Below, one piece after another: positions 8,695 through 18,927 of a stretch of 64,000 nucleotides of DNA (position 1 is the first letter of the stretch; every line of letters begins with the position of its first letter). The notes beneath the pieces are model-generated. The model was given only the letters and a program-made list of their open reading frames with translations, was not told the origin of the DNA and did not search any database. This stretch comes from Simiduia aestuariiviva (lineage in GTDB: Bacteria > Pseudomonadota > Gammaproteobacteria > Pseudomonadales > Cellvibrionaceae): assembly GCF_014192475.1 (NCBI RefSeq), contig NZ_JACHXZ010000001.1:1102110-1166109 (forward strand), written 5' to 3'. Both the position numbers and the translations under genes were made by a program.

Positions 8695-11052
8695 ATGGCC
8701 GACGCCAACATATCTCTAGAGCGGCAGCTACACAATCTTCGGATTGTGAGTGATTTTGCCATTGGCATGCTGTCATTAACGTCGCTTGAGCAGGTTGTAT
8801 GGTTTTTAGCGCGGGACGTGATTGCCAAAATCGGGTTTTCAGATGTTGTGGTTTACCTTTACGAACCCGACACCAAGACACTGGTGCAAAAGGCGGCATT
8901 TGGATTAAAAAGCCCCGAGGCTTACACCATCCTAGATCCCAAGGCGATTCCTCTTGGGCAGGGGGTGGTGGGGAAAGCCGCGGAAAGCCGTTGCGCTCAA
9001 TTAATTGCCGATACGCGAACCTATCCAGGATATATCCACGATGTCGGGGCGGGCCTGTCTGAATTGGCCGTGCCTATGCTTTCCGCAGGTCAGTTAGTTG
9101 GGGTTATTGATTCGGAGCATCCTGAGACAAATTTTTATACTCAGGATCATCTCGAAACAGTTTCTGCGGTAGCTTCTATTGCTGCAACAAAAATTATCCA
9201 AACGCAAACGGTTACGTCGCTACAGCTGGCTATTGAAGACCTAGAGTACAGCAGTAAAATTCAGACGGTTTTGTTTGAGATGGCGGAATTGATTTTTCAC
9301 ACTGATTCACTGCCTGAATTCTACCGATTAATGCATCGTAGTATTTCGCGACTTACGTTTTCCAAGAATTTCTATGTCGCACTGCTTGATCCATCTAATG
9401 CTCAAGTAATAATCCCCTATCGCGTAGACCAGCGAGACGGAGATGAGACCGGTGAAATCATACCGTTTGATTTAGACAAGCCAAGTTTAACTGCCTTTGC
9501 GCTGGCAGGCACTGAACCATTGCTGCTTTGCTCGGAAGATTTACAGCAGCTGATTGAGGGAAACAAAATCGAGGTGCTGGGCACTTTGCCTACAAGTTGG
9601 TTGGGCGTCCCCTTTGGGGAGGGGGCTGTGCGCGGGTTGGTAGCGGTGCAGAGTTATGACGGTGGATACGATTTTGGTCCAAAAGATAAGCAGTTATTGA
9701 TGTATGTTTCTAAGCATATTCGCAATGCCATAGAACGGTTTCAATCGCGTGTAGATTTAAATTTTTTAGCGCTACATGACCCGCTGACGCATTTGCCAAA
9801 CCGCAATTTATTTGCCGACAGATTGGGGCAAGCGGTGGCTAAGGCAGAGCGTGATGAGGGGTATGAACTGGCGGTAATGTATTTGGATCTGGATCATTTT
9901 AAGCGAGTGAATGATACCCATGGCCATGCAATGGGAGATAAGCTTCTAATGCAGTTGGCAGGCGCGCTTGCGGGTTGCATGCGCAAAATGGATACGCTTG
10001 CACGCTTTGGTGGGGATGAATTTGCGGTGTTGCTCGAGGGCCCAGAAAGCTGGCAGGCGGCCAGGCGGGTCGGTGCAGATATGATCAACGTCGTGCGCAA
10101 TAATCAAATAATTGACGACGTGCGAGTCAACGTGTCTGCGAGCATTGGCGTGTCTCTGTATCAGAGCGGGCAGTCCTCCATAGAGCGTTTGATGTCCGAG
10201 GCGGATGAGGCCATGTATCAAGCCAAGCTGCTCGGCCGCGATCAGATTCAGGTCTACTCGACTGCGGGTGCACAAAAATATTCTGCAACGCACCGCCTAG
10301 ATCGCGATTTCAAACGAGCGATAGCGCAGGGTGAATTCTATTTAGTGCTACAGCCTGTGGTGTCGCTCGATGGCGGGCAAATGGTCGCTGTTGAAGCGCT
10401 AGTGCGCTGGAATCATGCCGATCACGGTGAGTTAAGCCCCGCGAGCTTTATCAGCGATTTGGAGAAATCCGGACAGATTGTAGATTTGGATATATGGGTG
10501 TTCGGGCAGGCGCTGTTGTTACTGAAAAAATTTCAGTCCCAAACGTTTGTTTTGAATATAAATATCTCGGGTCAGGGCTTAATCAACGCGGATCTGTTAA
10601 AGGTGGTAAGAAAGGCGAGACAGATCCACGGCGATCAATTGAGTCGCCTGTGTGTCGAAGTCACTGAAAGTAGTTTGGTGGATGATGTGGAACTCGCGCA
10701 GTCTGCATTGCGGGAATTGCAGTCGTTCAATATTTCACTGGCAATCGACGATTTTGGCACTGGATATTCATCGCTAAGCTACTTGCATAAATTCTCTTTC
10801 GATCGACTGAAAATAGATCGCGCATTTATTGTTGGCTTGGAAACGAGTCAAGAAAAGGCTGTGATTCTCAATACTATCGTCAGCCTAGCCCGGGCCTTGG
10901 GTATTCAAACCGTGGCTGAAGGCATAGAGGAGATTAAACAGTTTGAGCTGCTGGCGGAATTAGGCTGCGACTTTGGGCAGGGTTTTTTAATGTCCCGCCC
11001 AGTGGCGCAAAATGTATTGGTGAAGATGCTGGCAGATGATTGGCGTTACTAA
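8695..11052 (+). CDS. GAF-GAF-GGDEF-EAL cyclic-di-GMP signalling protein
   Basis: 785-aa cytosolic protein without membrane segments. Order: GAF domain (~25-170), a second, more diverged GAF-like domain (~195-345), GGDEF (~360-520), EAL (~530-780). The GGDEF signature [12 protein letters not shown] is intact and is preceded by RKMD, an RxxD inhibitory site at the correct 5-residue spacing. The EAL part keeps [32 protein letters not shown] and GQGFLMSRP. Both synthase and phosphodiesterase activities are therefore possible, presumably gated by GAF ligands. ATG 8695 follows AGGGGAC; a TTG 18 bases earlier is less likely. The 3' end overlaps convergent dapE by 4 bases. Confidence 0.94.
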   Translation: MADANISLERQLHNLRIVSDFAIGMLSLTSLEQVVWFLARDVIAKIGFSDVVVYLYEPDTKTLVQKAAFGLKSPEAYTILDPKAIPLGQGVVGKAAESRCAQLIADTRTYPGYIHDVGAGLSELAVPMLSAGQLVGVIDSEHPETNFYTQDHLETVSAVASIAATKIIQTQTVTSLQLAIEDLEYSSKIQTVLFEMAELIFHTDSLPEFYRLMHRSISRLTFSKNFYVALLDPSNAQVIIPYRVDQRDGDETGEIIPFDLDKPSLTAFALAGTEPLLLCSEDLQQLIEGNKIEVLGTLPTSWLGVPFGEGAVRGLVAVQSYDGGYDFGPKDKQLLMYVSKHIRNAIERFQSRVDLNFLALHDPLTHLPNRNLFADRLGQAVAKAERDEGYELAVMYLDLDHFKRVNDTHGHAMGDKLLMQLAGALAGCMRKMDTLARFGGDEFAVLLEGPESWQAARRVGADMINVVRNNQIIDDVRVNVSASIGVSLYQSGQSSIERLMSEADEAMYQAKLLGRDQIQVYSTAGAQKYSATHRLDRDFKRAIAQGEFYLVLQPVVSLDGGQMVAVEALVRWNHADHGELSPASFISDLEKSGQIVDLDIWVFGQALLLLKKFQSQTFVLNINISGQGLINADLLKVVRKARQIHGDQLSRLCVEVTESSLVDDVELAQSALRELQSFNISLAIDDFGTGYSSLSYLHKFSFDRLKIDRAFIVGLETSQEKAVILNTIVSLARALGIQTVAEGIEEIKQFELLAELGCDFGQGFLMSRPVAQNVLVKMLADDWRY

Positions 11053-12188
11053 CCGAGCAGTAGACGCTCCAGCGTGCGCAGGTAGATGCGGTGCAATTTG
11101 TCGAGGTCGGCTGCACTAACGCATTCATCTACTTTATGGATAGTGGCGTTTACTGGCCCCAGTTCTACCACTTGGGAGCCTGTGGGCGCGATAAAGCGAC
11201 CGTCACTGGTGCCCCCCGCAGTGGACAATTCTGTTTGGCGGCCTTCAATGTCTTCAATAGCACCTACGATGGCGTCTACCAACTCCCCTTGGCGGGTCAA
11301 AAAGGGTTGGCCCGATAGGTTCCACTGCACTTGATATTTTAGTCCGTGTTTCTTGAGAATAGCCTCAGTGCGTTCGCGTAATATGGCCTCGGTGACTTCG
11401 GTGGAAAAACGAAAGTTAAATACAATTTCTACATCGCCGGGAATAACATTGGTGGCGCCGGTGCCGCCATTGATGTTGGACACCTGAAAGCTGGTGGCTG
11501 GAAAGAAATCGTTGCCGCCGTCCCACATTTCCGCCGCCAGTTCGGTGAGCGCTGGGGCCATGGCGTGAATGGGGTTGTCCGCTAAATGCGGGTAGGCCAC
11601 GTGGCCTTGAACGCCTTTAACGATGAGTTTGGCGCCGAGTGATCCTCGGCGACCATTTTTAATCACATCGCCCACTTGGTGAGTGCTGGAGGGCTCGCCC
11701 ACTAAGCAGCAATCGATTTTTTTGTTATTGGTTTGCAGCCATTCCACCACCTTTACAGTGCCATCAACTGCCGGGCCCTCTTCATCACTGGTGATCAAAA
11801 ACCCGATCCGACCAGGGTGATCTGGGTGCTGTGCCACAAACGTTTCACAGGCTGTGACCATGGCCGCCAAACTTCCCTTCATGTCGGCCGCGCCACGGCC
11901 GTAGAGCATGCCTTCGTGCAGTGTGGGTTCAAAGGGCGGGAAGCGCCATTGCTCGGCGGGTCCGGTGGGCACCACGTCCGTGTGGCCGGCAAACGCCAGC
12001 AACGTGCCGCCGGTGCCGCGCTCAGCCCAAAAATTGTCCACCTCGCCAAAGCGCAAGCGCTCTACCTTAAAACCGATGGCCTCAAGGCGCGCAATCATCA
12101 TGTCTTGGCAGCCTTCGTCGGCGGGCGTGACGGAGGGCCGCGCAATGAGATCACAGGCGAGCTGAAGCGTGGGCGAAAGGTCGGTCAT
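11049..12188 (-). CDS. dapE: Succinyl-diaminopimelate desuccinylase
   Basis: M20 dizinc hydrolase of the succinylase branch of lysine and meso-diaminopimelate synthesis, 379 aa. Metal ligands and catalytic residues are visible: AGHTDVVP (His, Asp), GRGAADMKG (Asp), TSDEEGPA (catalytic Glu and ligand Glu), VGEPSS and the C-terminal GGTSDGRF region. Together with dapD and dapC on the same strand it supplies peptidoglycan precursor. A perfect 16-bp palindrome lies 16 bases upstream of its start. Confidence 0.97.
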   Translation of the reverse strand: MTDLSPTLQLACDLIARPSVTPADEGCQDMMIARLEAIGFKVERLRFGEVDNFWAERGTGGTLLAFAGHTDVVPTGPAEQWRFPPFEPTLHEGMLYGRGAADMKGSLAAMVTACETFVAQHPDHPGRIGFLITSDEEGPAVDGTVKVVEWLQTNNKKIDCCLVGEPSSTHQVGDVIKNGRRGSLGAKLIVKGVQGHVAYPHLADNPIHAMAPALTELAAEMWDGGNDFFPATSFQVSNINGGTGATNVIPGDVEIVFNFRFSTEVTEAILRERTEAILKKHGLKYQVQWNLSGQPFLTRQGELVDAIVGAIEDIEGRQTELSTAGGTSDGRFIAPTGSQVVELGPVNATIHKVDECVSAADLDKLHRIYLRTLERLLLG

Positions 12189-12203
12189 GGTCGTATCCCA
12201 TAG

Positions 12204-12219
12204 GGGGCGTTAACGCCCC
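12204..12219. repeat. Perfect 16-bp palindrome between dapD and dapE
   Basis: GGGGCGTTAACGCCCC reads identically on both strands. It sits in the 87-base gap between the dapD stop and the dapE start, 15 bases before the dapE ATG. It lacks a following T-run on the minus strand, so it is a poor intrinsic terminator. It could be a regulator site, or an RNA hairpin affecting dapE translation or message stability. Confidence 0.5.
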
Positions 12220-12275
12220 GCGTAATGCTTGTGTGGTGGTGTGCGCTTACGTAGCGATGCAGGCCTTGCCGTTAC

Positions 12276-13292
12276 TCAGTTCGCGTGCAGTGCGTCGTTC
12301 AATGCAATGGCGGTGCGATTGGTTTTACACTCGACCGCGCCGGTGATTGAATTGCGACGAAACAGCAGGTCCGCCTGGCCGGCCAGCTCCCTGGCTTTCA
12401 CTTCTTTCACCAGTTCGCCTTGGTCGTCCAGCAGCCGCACTTTGGTGCCCGCGGTGACGTACAACCCGGCTTCCACAGTGCAGCGATCACCCAACGGGAT
12501 GCCAATGCCCGCGTTGGCGCCCAGCAGGCAGTTATCGCCCACCGAGATGACAATGTTGCCGCCGCCGGACAAGGTGCCCATGGTGGAGCAGCCACCACCC
12601 AGGTCGGAACCCTTACCCACAAAAACACCAGCGGAAATCCGGCCTTCGATCATGCCGGGGCCCTCTGTGCCCGCATTAAAGTTCACAAATCCCTCGTGCA
12701 TGATGGTCGTGCCTTCGCCGAGGTAGGCGCCTAGGCGAACGCGCGCGGTGTGCGCGATGCGCACGCCCGAGGGGACCACATAATTGGTCATCTTGGGGAA
12801 TTTATCGACGCAGGCGACTTCCACTAAGCGACCCTCACACCGGGCCTTGAGTTGGCGCTCTGGCAGTTCGGCCAGATCAATGGCGCCTTCGTTGGTCCAC
12901 GCCACATTGGGCAGGACGCCAAACATGCCGTCCAACTTGGTGGCATGGGGTTTCACCAGCCGGTGCGACAGCAGATGTAACTTGAGGTAGCCGGCGGGTA
13001 CGTCGGCGGGCGCGTCGTCGTTGGCTAATACCACGGCGACCAATGGGCGCTTCGCTTTACTCAGGGTGTTGAGTGCGGCTGCCAGCTCGGCATCGAGCTT
13101 GGCTAAGGCCTCTGCCAGATCTGCTGCCTGGTCGGGGTTCATGGCGTGGCTGCCCGGTGCACCAAAGTGTTTTTGCACTTCAGTGACAATCTCCTCCCGA
13201 GGCGCCAAGCGCGGTGCAGGGTAAAAAACTTCGAGCCACTGGCCCTGGGCGTTTTGGGTGCCCACACCCAGTCCTAATGCGTAAATAGACAT
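12276..13292 (-). CDS. dapD: Tetrahydrodipicolinate N-succinyltransferase (long form)
   Basis: Predicted 2,3,4,5-tetrahydropyridine-2,6-dicarboxylate N-succinyltransferase, first step of the succinylase DAP branch. At 338 aa it is the longer type seen in pseudomonads and actinobacteria rather than the ~274-aa E. coli type. The C-terminal half (residues ~175-290) is a left-handed beta helix of hexapeptide repeats, with RVRLGAYLGEGTTIMHEGF and the glycine-rich DLGGGCSTMGTLSGGG stretch. Start ATG at 13292. Downstream of the ArsC/Spx-like gene on the same strand. Confidence 0.94.
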   Translation of the reverse strand: MSIYALGLGVGTQNAQGQWLEVFYPAPRLAPREEIVTEVQKHFGAPGSHAMNPDQAADLAEALAKLDAELAAALNTLSKAKRPLVAVVLANDDAPADVPAGYLKLHLLSHRLVKPHATKLDGMFGVLPNVAWTNEGAIDLAELPERQLKARCEGRLVEVACVDKFPKMTNYVVPSGVRIAHTARVRLGAYLGEGTTIMHEGFVNFNAGTEGPGMIEGRISAGVFVGKGSDLGGGCSTMGTLSGGGNIVISVGDNCLLGANAGIGIPLGDRCTVEAGLYVTAGTKVRLLDDQGELVKEVKARELAGQADLLFRRNSITGAVECKTNRTAIALNDALHAN

Positions 13293-13340
13293 GGTTGATC
13301 CTGCGTTATGTCGTTAAAAAGGTTGCGCAGTGGAGGCGAA

Positions 13341-13679
13341 TTAGCCCAGCAGTTGCGCGTATTCATCCGCTTTAAAGCCCACGCGACGTTCACTTCCGGT
13401 ATCCAGTAGTGGGCGTTTAATAAGCGTGGGGTGTTGCACTAATAGCGCCGCGGGGGCTTGGGTCGCCTGCGCTTGTTCGGCGGGACTCAGTTGTTTCCAG
13501 GTGGTGCTGCGTTTGTTAATCAGCGCCTCGCCCAATTCGTCAAACCACGTCTGCGCCTGCGCTTGTGAAAGGCCATCAGCGCGAAAATCGTGGAAGGTGT
13601 AGTCAATGTTTTGGGCTTCTAGCCACTTGCGTGCTTTTTTAACGGTGTCGCAATTTTTAATGCCGTAGAGGGTGTTCAT
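13341..13679 (-). CDS. ArsC/Spx-family thioredoxin-fold protein (YffB-like)
   Basis: 112-aa small thioredoxin-fold protein. It opens TLYGIKNCDTVKKARKWL, with the single redox Cys at position 10, and contains INKRSTTWKQL and the LIKRPLL strand typical of the family. The usual name is arsenate reductase-like or Spx/MgsR-like; E. coli YffB is the closest known relative type. True arsenate reduction is doubtful. Lying between dapC/nth and dapD on one strand is a common arrangement in pseudomonads, where it is only a genomic companion of dapD. Confidence 0.9.
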   Translation of the reverse strand: MNTLYGIKNCDTVKKARKWLEAQNIDYTFHDFRADGLSQAQAQTWFDELGEALINKRSTTWKQLSPAEQAQATQAPAALLVQHPTLIKRPLLDTGSERRVGFKADEYAQLLG

Positions 13680-13943
13680 CGCAATTTAATATGAGTTTGT
13701 GGTCAAGGAGGGCGGCAAGGATACCAGAGATGCTGCGTGGCTGCATGGCCTAGCGGCCCCGATCGCGATGGGTTTTAAGTGCAAAAGTGACTAACCAAAT
13801 AACGATTTGGACAGTACTTAAACGCCTTTGATCTAAAGCATCAATAAATCTTTACATAAAATAGTGATAGGCGTAGAAGTGCTTCGCCTGCAGTGAGAGG
13901 CCCTATCAATTAGCAGAGGTAGCATGGGAAGTGGCATTGCGCG

Positions 13944-14357
13944 ATGAGTGAATCAAATAGCCAACAGCGATACAAAGTGGTGTTTTGGGGACAGGTTCAG
14001 CCGACGGTAACTCGCTCGGAGTTTGCCAAGCGCTTTGCCCGCTTTTTTAACGTGCGCAATCTCACACACTTGCGGCAGTACTTCACCGGCCGTTTGATGG
14101 TGCTGAAATCGGGCCTCACTGAGGCTCAGGCGCAGGGACTTGCCACGCGGATTAAGCAGTTCGGCGGTGTGTGCAGAGTGGAGTGCTATGCGCGCGCGAG
14201 TCTCGACGGTGAGTTGGCGCTCCGGCATCGCCCGTCATTCCTTCAGCCTGATTTTGACGTCAGCCAATTGTCGCTGACACCGATGGAGGCGCCAGTGGTA
14301 ACCGCACCTGCGCGGCGAAACCCCTTTGAGGCGCGCGAGGTAACGCAGCGGCGCTAG
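13944..14357 (+). CDS. Uncharacterised protein with an N-terminal FKVVF-type small domain
   Basis: 137-aa soluble protein. Residues ~9-90 (YKVVFWGQVQP, FAKRFARFF, FTGRLMVLKSGL, then GLATRIKQFGGVCRVE) match the pattern of a small domain seen at the start of many uncharacterised proteobacterial proteins, in which a beta-alpha unit is followed by a glycine-containing return strand. The C-terminal ~45 residues look disordered and Pro/Arg-rich. No function is known to me. Only a weak GGGAAG ribosome site, 12 bases upstream. It lies on the opposite strand inside the dap block, and its 3' end overlaps nth by 4 bases. Confidence 0.72.
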   Translation: MSESNSQQRYKVVFWGQVQPTVTRSEFAKRFARFFNVRNLTHLRQYFTGRLMVLKSGLTEAQAQGLATRIKQFGGVCRVECYARASLDGELALRHRPSFLQPDFDVSQLSLTPMEAPVVTAPARRNPFEAREVTQRR

Positions 14358-15016
14358 GCTTTTAGGGTCTTTTTTGGGCGTTTGCGATTGGGGTAGCACC
14401 AGCGGCACAGTGGGCACTGGGTCCCGTCGCAGCCGCGGGCTGTACAGTATTCCCGGCCATAGAAAATAATCTGCAAGTGCAGCTTGTTCCACTTTTCTTT
14501 TGGAAATAGGCGCTTTAAATCCTTTTCGGTTTGCACTACGTTTTTGCCGTTGGTGAGTCCCCAGCGCTGCGCTAATCGGTGGATGTGAGTGTCGATGGGA
14601 AATGCCGGGACTCCAAAGGCCTGTGCCACCACGACGCCGGCAGTTTTGTGGCCAACGCCGGGCAGCTCCTCCAATTGCTCCATTTCGCGCGGTACTTCAC
14701 CCTGATATTTTTCCACCAATATGCGCGACAAATCGGAAATGGCCTGCGACTTTCTCGGCGCAAGTCCACAGGGACGAATGACCGCTTTGATGTCTTCTAC
14801 GGGCACCTGCATCATGTCAAAGGGATTGTCGGCGAGGGCCCAGAGTGCCGGCGTCACTTGGTTGACGCGCTCGTCTGTACACTGCGCAGACAGCAATACC
14901 GCCACTAGCAAGGTGTAGGGATCTTTGTGGTCGAGGGGCACTGGCGTGGTGGGGTAGAGCGCTTCGAGTTCACTGAGAATTTTTGCGACGCGCGCGGCTT
15001 TATTGGGGCTGGTCAT
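14354..15016 (-). CDS. nth: Endonuclease III (DNA glycosylase/AP lyase) with unusual Cys cluster
   Basis: Predicted base-excision repair enzyme for oxidised pyrimidines, 220 aa. The helix-hairpin-helix LPGVGHKTAG carries the catalytic Lys, and PIDTHIHRLAQRWG supplies the catalytic Asp. The C-terminal cluster region differs from the standard C-x6-C-x2-C-x5-C: the Cys are in EYCTARGCDGTQCPLCRWC, spaced 1, 6, 11, 14 and 17. ATG 15016 shares one base with the dapC stop (TGATG), favouring it over the TTG codon before it. Co-directional with dapC. Confidence 0.93.
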   Translation of the reverse strand: MTSPNKAARVAKILSELEALYPTTPVPLDHKDPYTLLVAVLLSAQCTDERVNQVTPALWALADNPFDMMQVPVEDIKAVIRPCGLAPRKSQAISDLSRILVEKYQGEVPREMEQLEELPGVGHKTAGVVVAQAFGVPAFPIDTHIHRLAQRWGLTNGKNVVQTEKDLKRLFPKEKWNKLHLQIIFYGREYCTARGCDGTQCPLCRWCYPNRKRPKKTLKA

Positions 15017-16200
15017 CAACAGCCTGCCTCTACAAATGCGCGTATGCGTCTAGCGGCGGCCACGCAAGCGTCCCGTTCGGCCACCAGGGCGATGCGCACA
15101 TGGTGCGCACCTGGATTGCCCTGCGGCGTATCGCGTGCAATAAATGTTCCGGGCAATACGGTCACGTGGTGCGCGCGAAAGAGCTCGCGGGTAAATTCCG
15201 TATCGCTTAGTTCAACGCGCGGCCACAGGTAAAAACTGGCCTCTGGGCGGCTGACATCAAGGCAGCCATTGAGCTCGGCAAGTACGGCGTCAAATTTATC
15301 TCGATAGCGCCGGCGGTTCTCCACAACGTGTTGTTCATCTCGCCACGCGGCAATGGATGCGAGCTGATTCGGTATGGGCATGGCGCAGCCATGGTAGGTG
15401 CGATAGAGCAAAAAGGGTTGCAAGATGGCGGCATCACCGGCGACAAAGCCCGAGCGCAGCCCCGGCAGATTTGAGCGCTTGGAAAGTGAGTGAAACACAA
15501 CACAGCGGCGGTAGTCGGTGCGGCCCAGCTGTTCGCAGGCCTGAAGGAGGCCAGGTGGCGGGGCGTCAAAATAGAGTTCGGAATAGCACTCGTCGCTGGC
15601 GATGACAAAATCGTATTGATCTGCGAGTGCAATCAGCTTTTTAAAGGTCGCCAGTGGCGTAATGGCGCCCGTGGGATTGCCAGGACTACAGACAAAGAGC
15701 ACTTGGCAGCGCTGCCAGACGTCGGCGCTAACCGCATCGTAATCCGGTAGATAACCCTGTTGTTGATCGCAATTCAAAAAGTGAATGCCGGCACCGGCTA
15801 AAAACGCGGCGCCTTCATAAATTTGATAAAACGGATTGGGGCTAACCACCAGCGCCGGTTGGCTGCGGTCGACGACCGCCTGCACGAACGCGAACAATGC
15901 TTCGCGGGTGCCGTTGACGGGCAGCACTTGGCGTTCAGCGTCCACGTGCGATAACGCAAAGCGATGTTCTAGCCAGTGGGCGATCGCTTGGCGCAATTCG
16001 GGAATGCCTTTGGTGGCTGGATAGTTACCCAGTCGATCCAAATTATCGGTCAGCGCCTGCAGTACGAAGTGGGGTGGTTGGTGCTTGGGCTCGCCAATGC
16101 TTAGGGGAATGTGATCGCTACTCGGAGGCGTGACCCCCTGCTTTAACTGCGCCAACCGTTCAAAGGGGTAGGCTTGCAATTGGTTGAGATTGGGGTTCAT
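15016..16200 (-). CDS. dapC: Succinyldiaminopimelate transaminase (class I/II aminotransferase)
   Basis: PLP enzyme of fold type I, 394 aa, assigned to N-succinyl-LL-DAP aminotransferase because it sits between glnD and dapD, the standard position of dapC in pseudomonads. Seen motifs are NPFYQIYEGAA, CSPGNPTGA, SDECYSELYF and the Schiff-base Lys in HSLSKRSNLPGLRSG, followed by the C-terminal Arg in HHVRIALV. Sequence alone would allow other class I aminotransferases; context makes DapC most likely. It starts 48 bases after the glnD stop. Confidence 0.92.
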   Translation of the reverse strand: MNPNLNQLQAYPFERLAQLKQGVTPPSSDHIPLSIGEPKHQPPHFVLQALTDNLDRLGNYPATKGIPELRQAIAHWLEHRFALSHVDAERQVLPVNGTREALFAFVQAVVDRSQPALVVSPNPFYQIYEGAAFLAGAGIHFLNCDQQQGYLPDYDAVSADVWQRCQVLFVCSPGNPTGAITPLATFKKLIALADQYDFVIASDECYSELYFDAPPPGLLQACEQLGRTDYRRCVVFHSLSKRSNLPGLRSGFVAGDAAILQPFLLYRTYHGCAMPIPNQLASIAAWRDEQHVVENRRRYRDKFDAVLAELNGCLDVSRPEASFYLWPRVELSDTEFTRELFRAHHVTVLPGTFIARDTPQGNPGAHHVRIALVAERDACVAAARRIRAFVEAGC

Positions 16201-16248
16201 GGCGTGACTCTGATTTTTTCATTGTTTGTTATGGTATGCGGCGTTTTG

Positions 16249-18927
16249 CTAGCTGTGCTGACCGACGATGTCGTCCAGAGCTTTGCATATGCTGACCTGC
16301 AGTGCTTCACACTGTGCTGCATCGGATAGCGGTTGACCCTCGCTATCGGTAATAAAAAAGATATCTTCGACGCGTTCACCTAGGGTGGCAATTTTTGCAT
16401 TTTGTAACTGAATGCCAAAACTTAAAAAGACGCGGCCAATGGCGGCCAGTAAACCGGGGCGATCGGGGCTGATAACTTCTAGAACCGTTGTTCCCGCCAA
16501 CAAATCGTTGCTGATCATGGTGCGCGACGGCATGGCAAAGTGCTTTAGGACGCGCGGTGTGCGACGCTGAATAATGTCGGGGTATTTATCCACCAGCGAC
16601 AATTCGTCGTGTAGCGTGCGGCGGATGATGTCAAAACGATCGTGATGCGTCGGCTCGCCGTTTTCATCGAGAACGAAAAAGGTATCGATGGTGTAGCCAT
16701 CCGGTGAGCTGTACAGGCGCGCGTCCTGAATATCCAAGTCTAGGCCCGAGAGTGCGTTGGCCGCGGCGGCAAATACGTTGTCGCGATCTTTGGTGCGCAC
16801 AAATATCTGGGTCGCACCTTCCATGCCGTTAAACCGGCTTTGGCGAATTAACACCAGTGGCTCATCGCTGCGGTGACAGGCGATGGCTTCGGTGTGCCAC
16901 GCGATGTCTAGGTGTGATTCGCGTAAAAAATAATCGTCACCCATGTCGCCCCACAAGGTGCGAATGCGACTTTCGGAAAAATTTTTATCTTCCAGTTTGC
17001 GAATGGCGGCCTGTTGGGTCTCCAGGATAATGTCTTGTCGATCGATTGGGTTTTCGAGCCCTCGCCTCAAGGCGCGTTTGGTTTCTAGGTACAGTTGACG
17101 CATTAAGCTGGCGCGCCATGTATTCCATAAGTCCGGATTGGTGCCGTTGATGTCGGCAACCGTTAACAGGTAGAGATAATCGAGACGCAATTGGTCGCCC
17201 ACCAAGAGCGCGAATTTGTGGATTACGTCGGGGTCAGAGATGTCTTGTTTTTGCGAAACCGCCGACATTAATAAATGCATTTCCACCAGCCAGCTGACCA
17301 GCCGGGTTTCGCGCCCAGTGAGTCCATGGCGCTCACAGAATGCCTCGGCGTCCACTTTGCCGAGCATCGAGTGATCGCCGCCGCGCCCTTTGGCGATATC
17401 GTGAAAAAGGCCGGCAATGTATAGCAGTTCGGGCTTTTCAAGTCGCTTCATGATGTGGTGCGCCACAGGATATTTTTCCTGGGCGTAGGGCAGCCGAAAG
17501 CGCCGCATATTTTTCATGACCAGCAAGGTGTGCTCATCGACCGTGTATATATGGAATAGGTCGTGCTGCATTTGGCCGGTAATGCGATCAAATTCCGGCA
17601 GGTAGCGGCCCAATATACCGTAGCGCTTCATGCGCTTGAGCTGGCGAACCAAGCTGTAAGGCGAGCGCATTAAATCCATAAAAAGGGCGGTATTGTCTGG
17701 ATCTTTTCGAAATTCATCGTCGATCAGATGTCGGCACTCGCGAATTAGGCGTATGGTCGAAGCGCGCACGCCCAGTATGCGCTTGTCTTTTCCCATCAGC
17801 ACAAAGATTTCTAGGAGTGCGCTGGGGTCGTCTTCAAAGACGCGCGTGTAAGCGGCTTCGATGAATCCGTTGCGTAACTGAAAGCGGGCGTTGATAGGCT
17901 CCACGTTCTGTTGCTGACCGGCCTGTAAAATGGCTTCGCTCAAAAACTGCAGCAATACGTCGTTCAACTCTTGCAGCGCTTGCACGATGCGGTAGTAGCG
18001 GTGCATGAATTGTTCGATGGCGAGCCGTTCGGGCGTGTCCTTGTATCCAAAGAGGGTGGCGAGTTCGCGTTGGTGGTCGAATAGAAGGCGCTCTTCGCCG
18101 CGTTTGGCGAGCATGTGGAGGCCATAGCGCACACGCCACAAGAACTCCTCGCCCGTCAGTAAAATGGCGAACTCCTCTTCAGTGAAAAAGCCGCGCCCTT
18201 CAAGTTGTCGGATAGTGCGCACGTTAAAAAAGCGCTTGGCCACCCAGCCGATCATTTGAATGTCGCGCAGGCCGCCCGGCGCGTTCTTTACATTGGGCTC
18301 AAGATTGTTGGAGGAGTTGTCGTGTTTTGCGTGGCGTTCTTGTTGTTCTTGAAATTTGGCTTTAAAGAAGGCGTCCGGTGGCCAAATTTTGTCGGGCCCG
18401 GTGAGAGCCAATAGCTCATCGCGCAATTGGCCGTCGCCCATCAGTGTGCGGCTCTCCAATATGTTGGTGGCCACGGTAATGTCTTGGGCGGCAATTTCAA
18501 CACACTGAGCGAGCGTGCGCACGCTGTGGCCAATATCAAGACCAATGTCCCAAAGGAATGTAAAAAAGCCTTCAATGGCTTCAAGATCGGCCTGCGGGAG
18601 TTGTTCTTGGTGTAAAAATAGTAGGTCGATGTCCGATGCAGGGTGCAGTTCGCCTCGGCCATAGCCACCTACGGCGATGAGGCACACAGATCCCTGCCAG
18701 TGGAATTGGTGCCACGCGTAGTGCAGCAAGAAGTCAACAAAATGGGCCTGCTCGTAGACCAAGGTGCGAATGTCCTCGCCCTCGCGGAAGCGCCGGTCGA
18801 AATTGACCTTGGCGGCGTGCAGTGCGTCTTTAAAAATGGCGATGGCCTTACCGTCTGCAAGGCGCATCCGAAAGTGGTTTTGGTCAAAAAAGAAGGGCGT
18901 GCGCTCAAAGTAGGGCGTGTTTTTCAC
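16249..18927 (-). CDS. glnD: Bifunctional PII uridylyltransferase/uridylyl-removing enzyme
   Basis: Nitrogen sensor that uridylylates PII when glutamine is low and removes UMP when it is high, 892 aa. Domains in order: nucleotidyltransferase (~80-200) with GGYGRGELHPASDIDLL; HD hydrolase (~480-600) with GLFHDIAKGRGGDHS; two C-terminal ACT domains (~705-780 and ~815-885), the second with SPDRPGLLAAIGRVF. All catalytic signatures are present. It begins directly after the map stop with no spacer, so map-glnD-dapC-nth are likely one transcript. Confidence 0.97.
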   Translation of the reverse strand: MKNTPYFERTPFFFDQNHFRMRLADGKAIAIFKDALHAAKVNFDRRFREGEDIRTLVYEQAHFVDFLLHYAWHQFHWQGSVCLIAVGGYGRGELHPASDIDLLFLHQEQLPQADLEAIEGFFTFLWDIGLDIGHSVRTLAQCVEIAAQDITVATNILESRTLMGDGQLRDELLALTGPDKIWPPDAFFKAKFQEQQERHAKHDNSSNNLEPNVKNAPGGLRDIQMIGWVAKRFFNVRTIRQLEGRGFFTEEEFAILLTGEEFLWRVRYGLHMLAKRGEERLLFDHQRELATLFGYKDTPERLAIEQFMHRYYRIVQALQELNDVLLQFLSEAILQAGQQQNVEPINARFQLRNGFIEAAYTRVFEDDPSALLEIFVLMGKDKRILGVRASTIRLIRECRHLIDDEFRKDPDNTALFMDLMRSPYSLVRQLKRMKRYGILGRYLPEFDRITGQMQHDLFHIYTVDEHTLLVMKNMRRFRLPYAQEKYPVAHHIMKRLEKPELLYIAGLFHDIAKGRGGDHSMLGKVDAEAFCERHGLTGRETRLVSWLVEMHLLMSAVSQKQDISDPDVIHKFALLVGDQLRLDYLYLLTVADINGTNPDLWNTWRASLMRQLYLETKRALRRGLENPIDRQDIILETQQAAIRKLEDKNFSESRIRTLWGDMGDDYFLRESHLDIAWHTEAIACHRSDEPLVLIRQSRFNGMEGATQIFVRTKDRDNVFAAAANALSGLDLDIQDARLYSSPDGYTIDTFFVLDENGEPTHHDRFDIIRRTLHDELSLVDKYPDIIQRRTPRVLKHFAMPSRTMISNDLLAGTTVLEVISPDRPGLLAAIGRVFLSFGIQLQNAKIATLGERVEDIFFITDSEGQPLSDAAQCEALQVSICKALDDIVGQHS

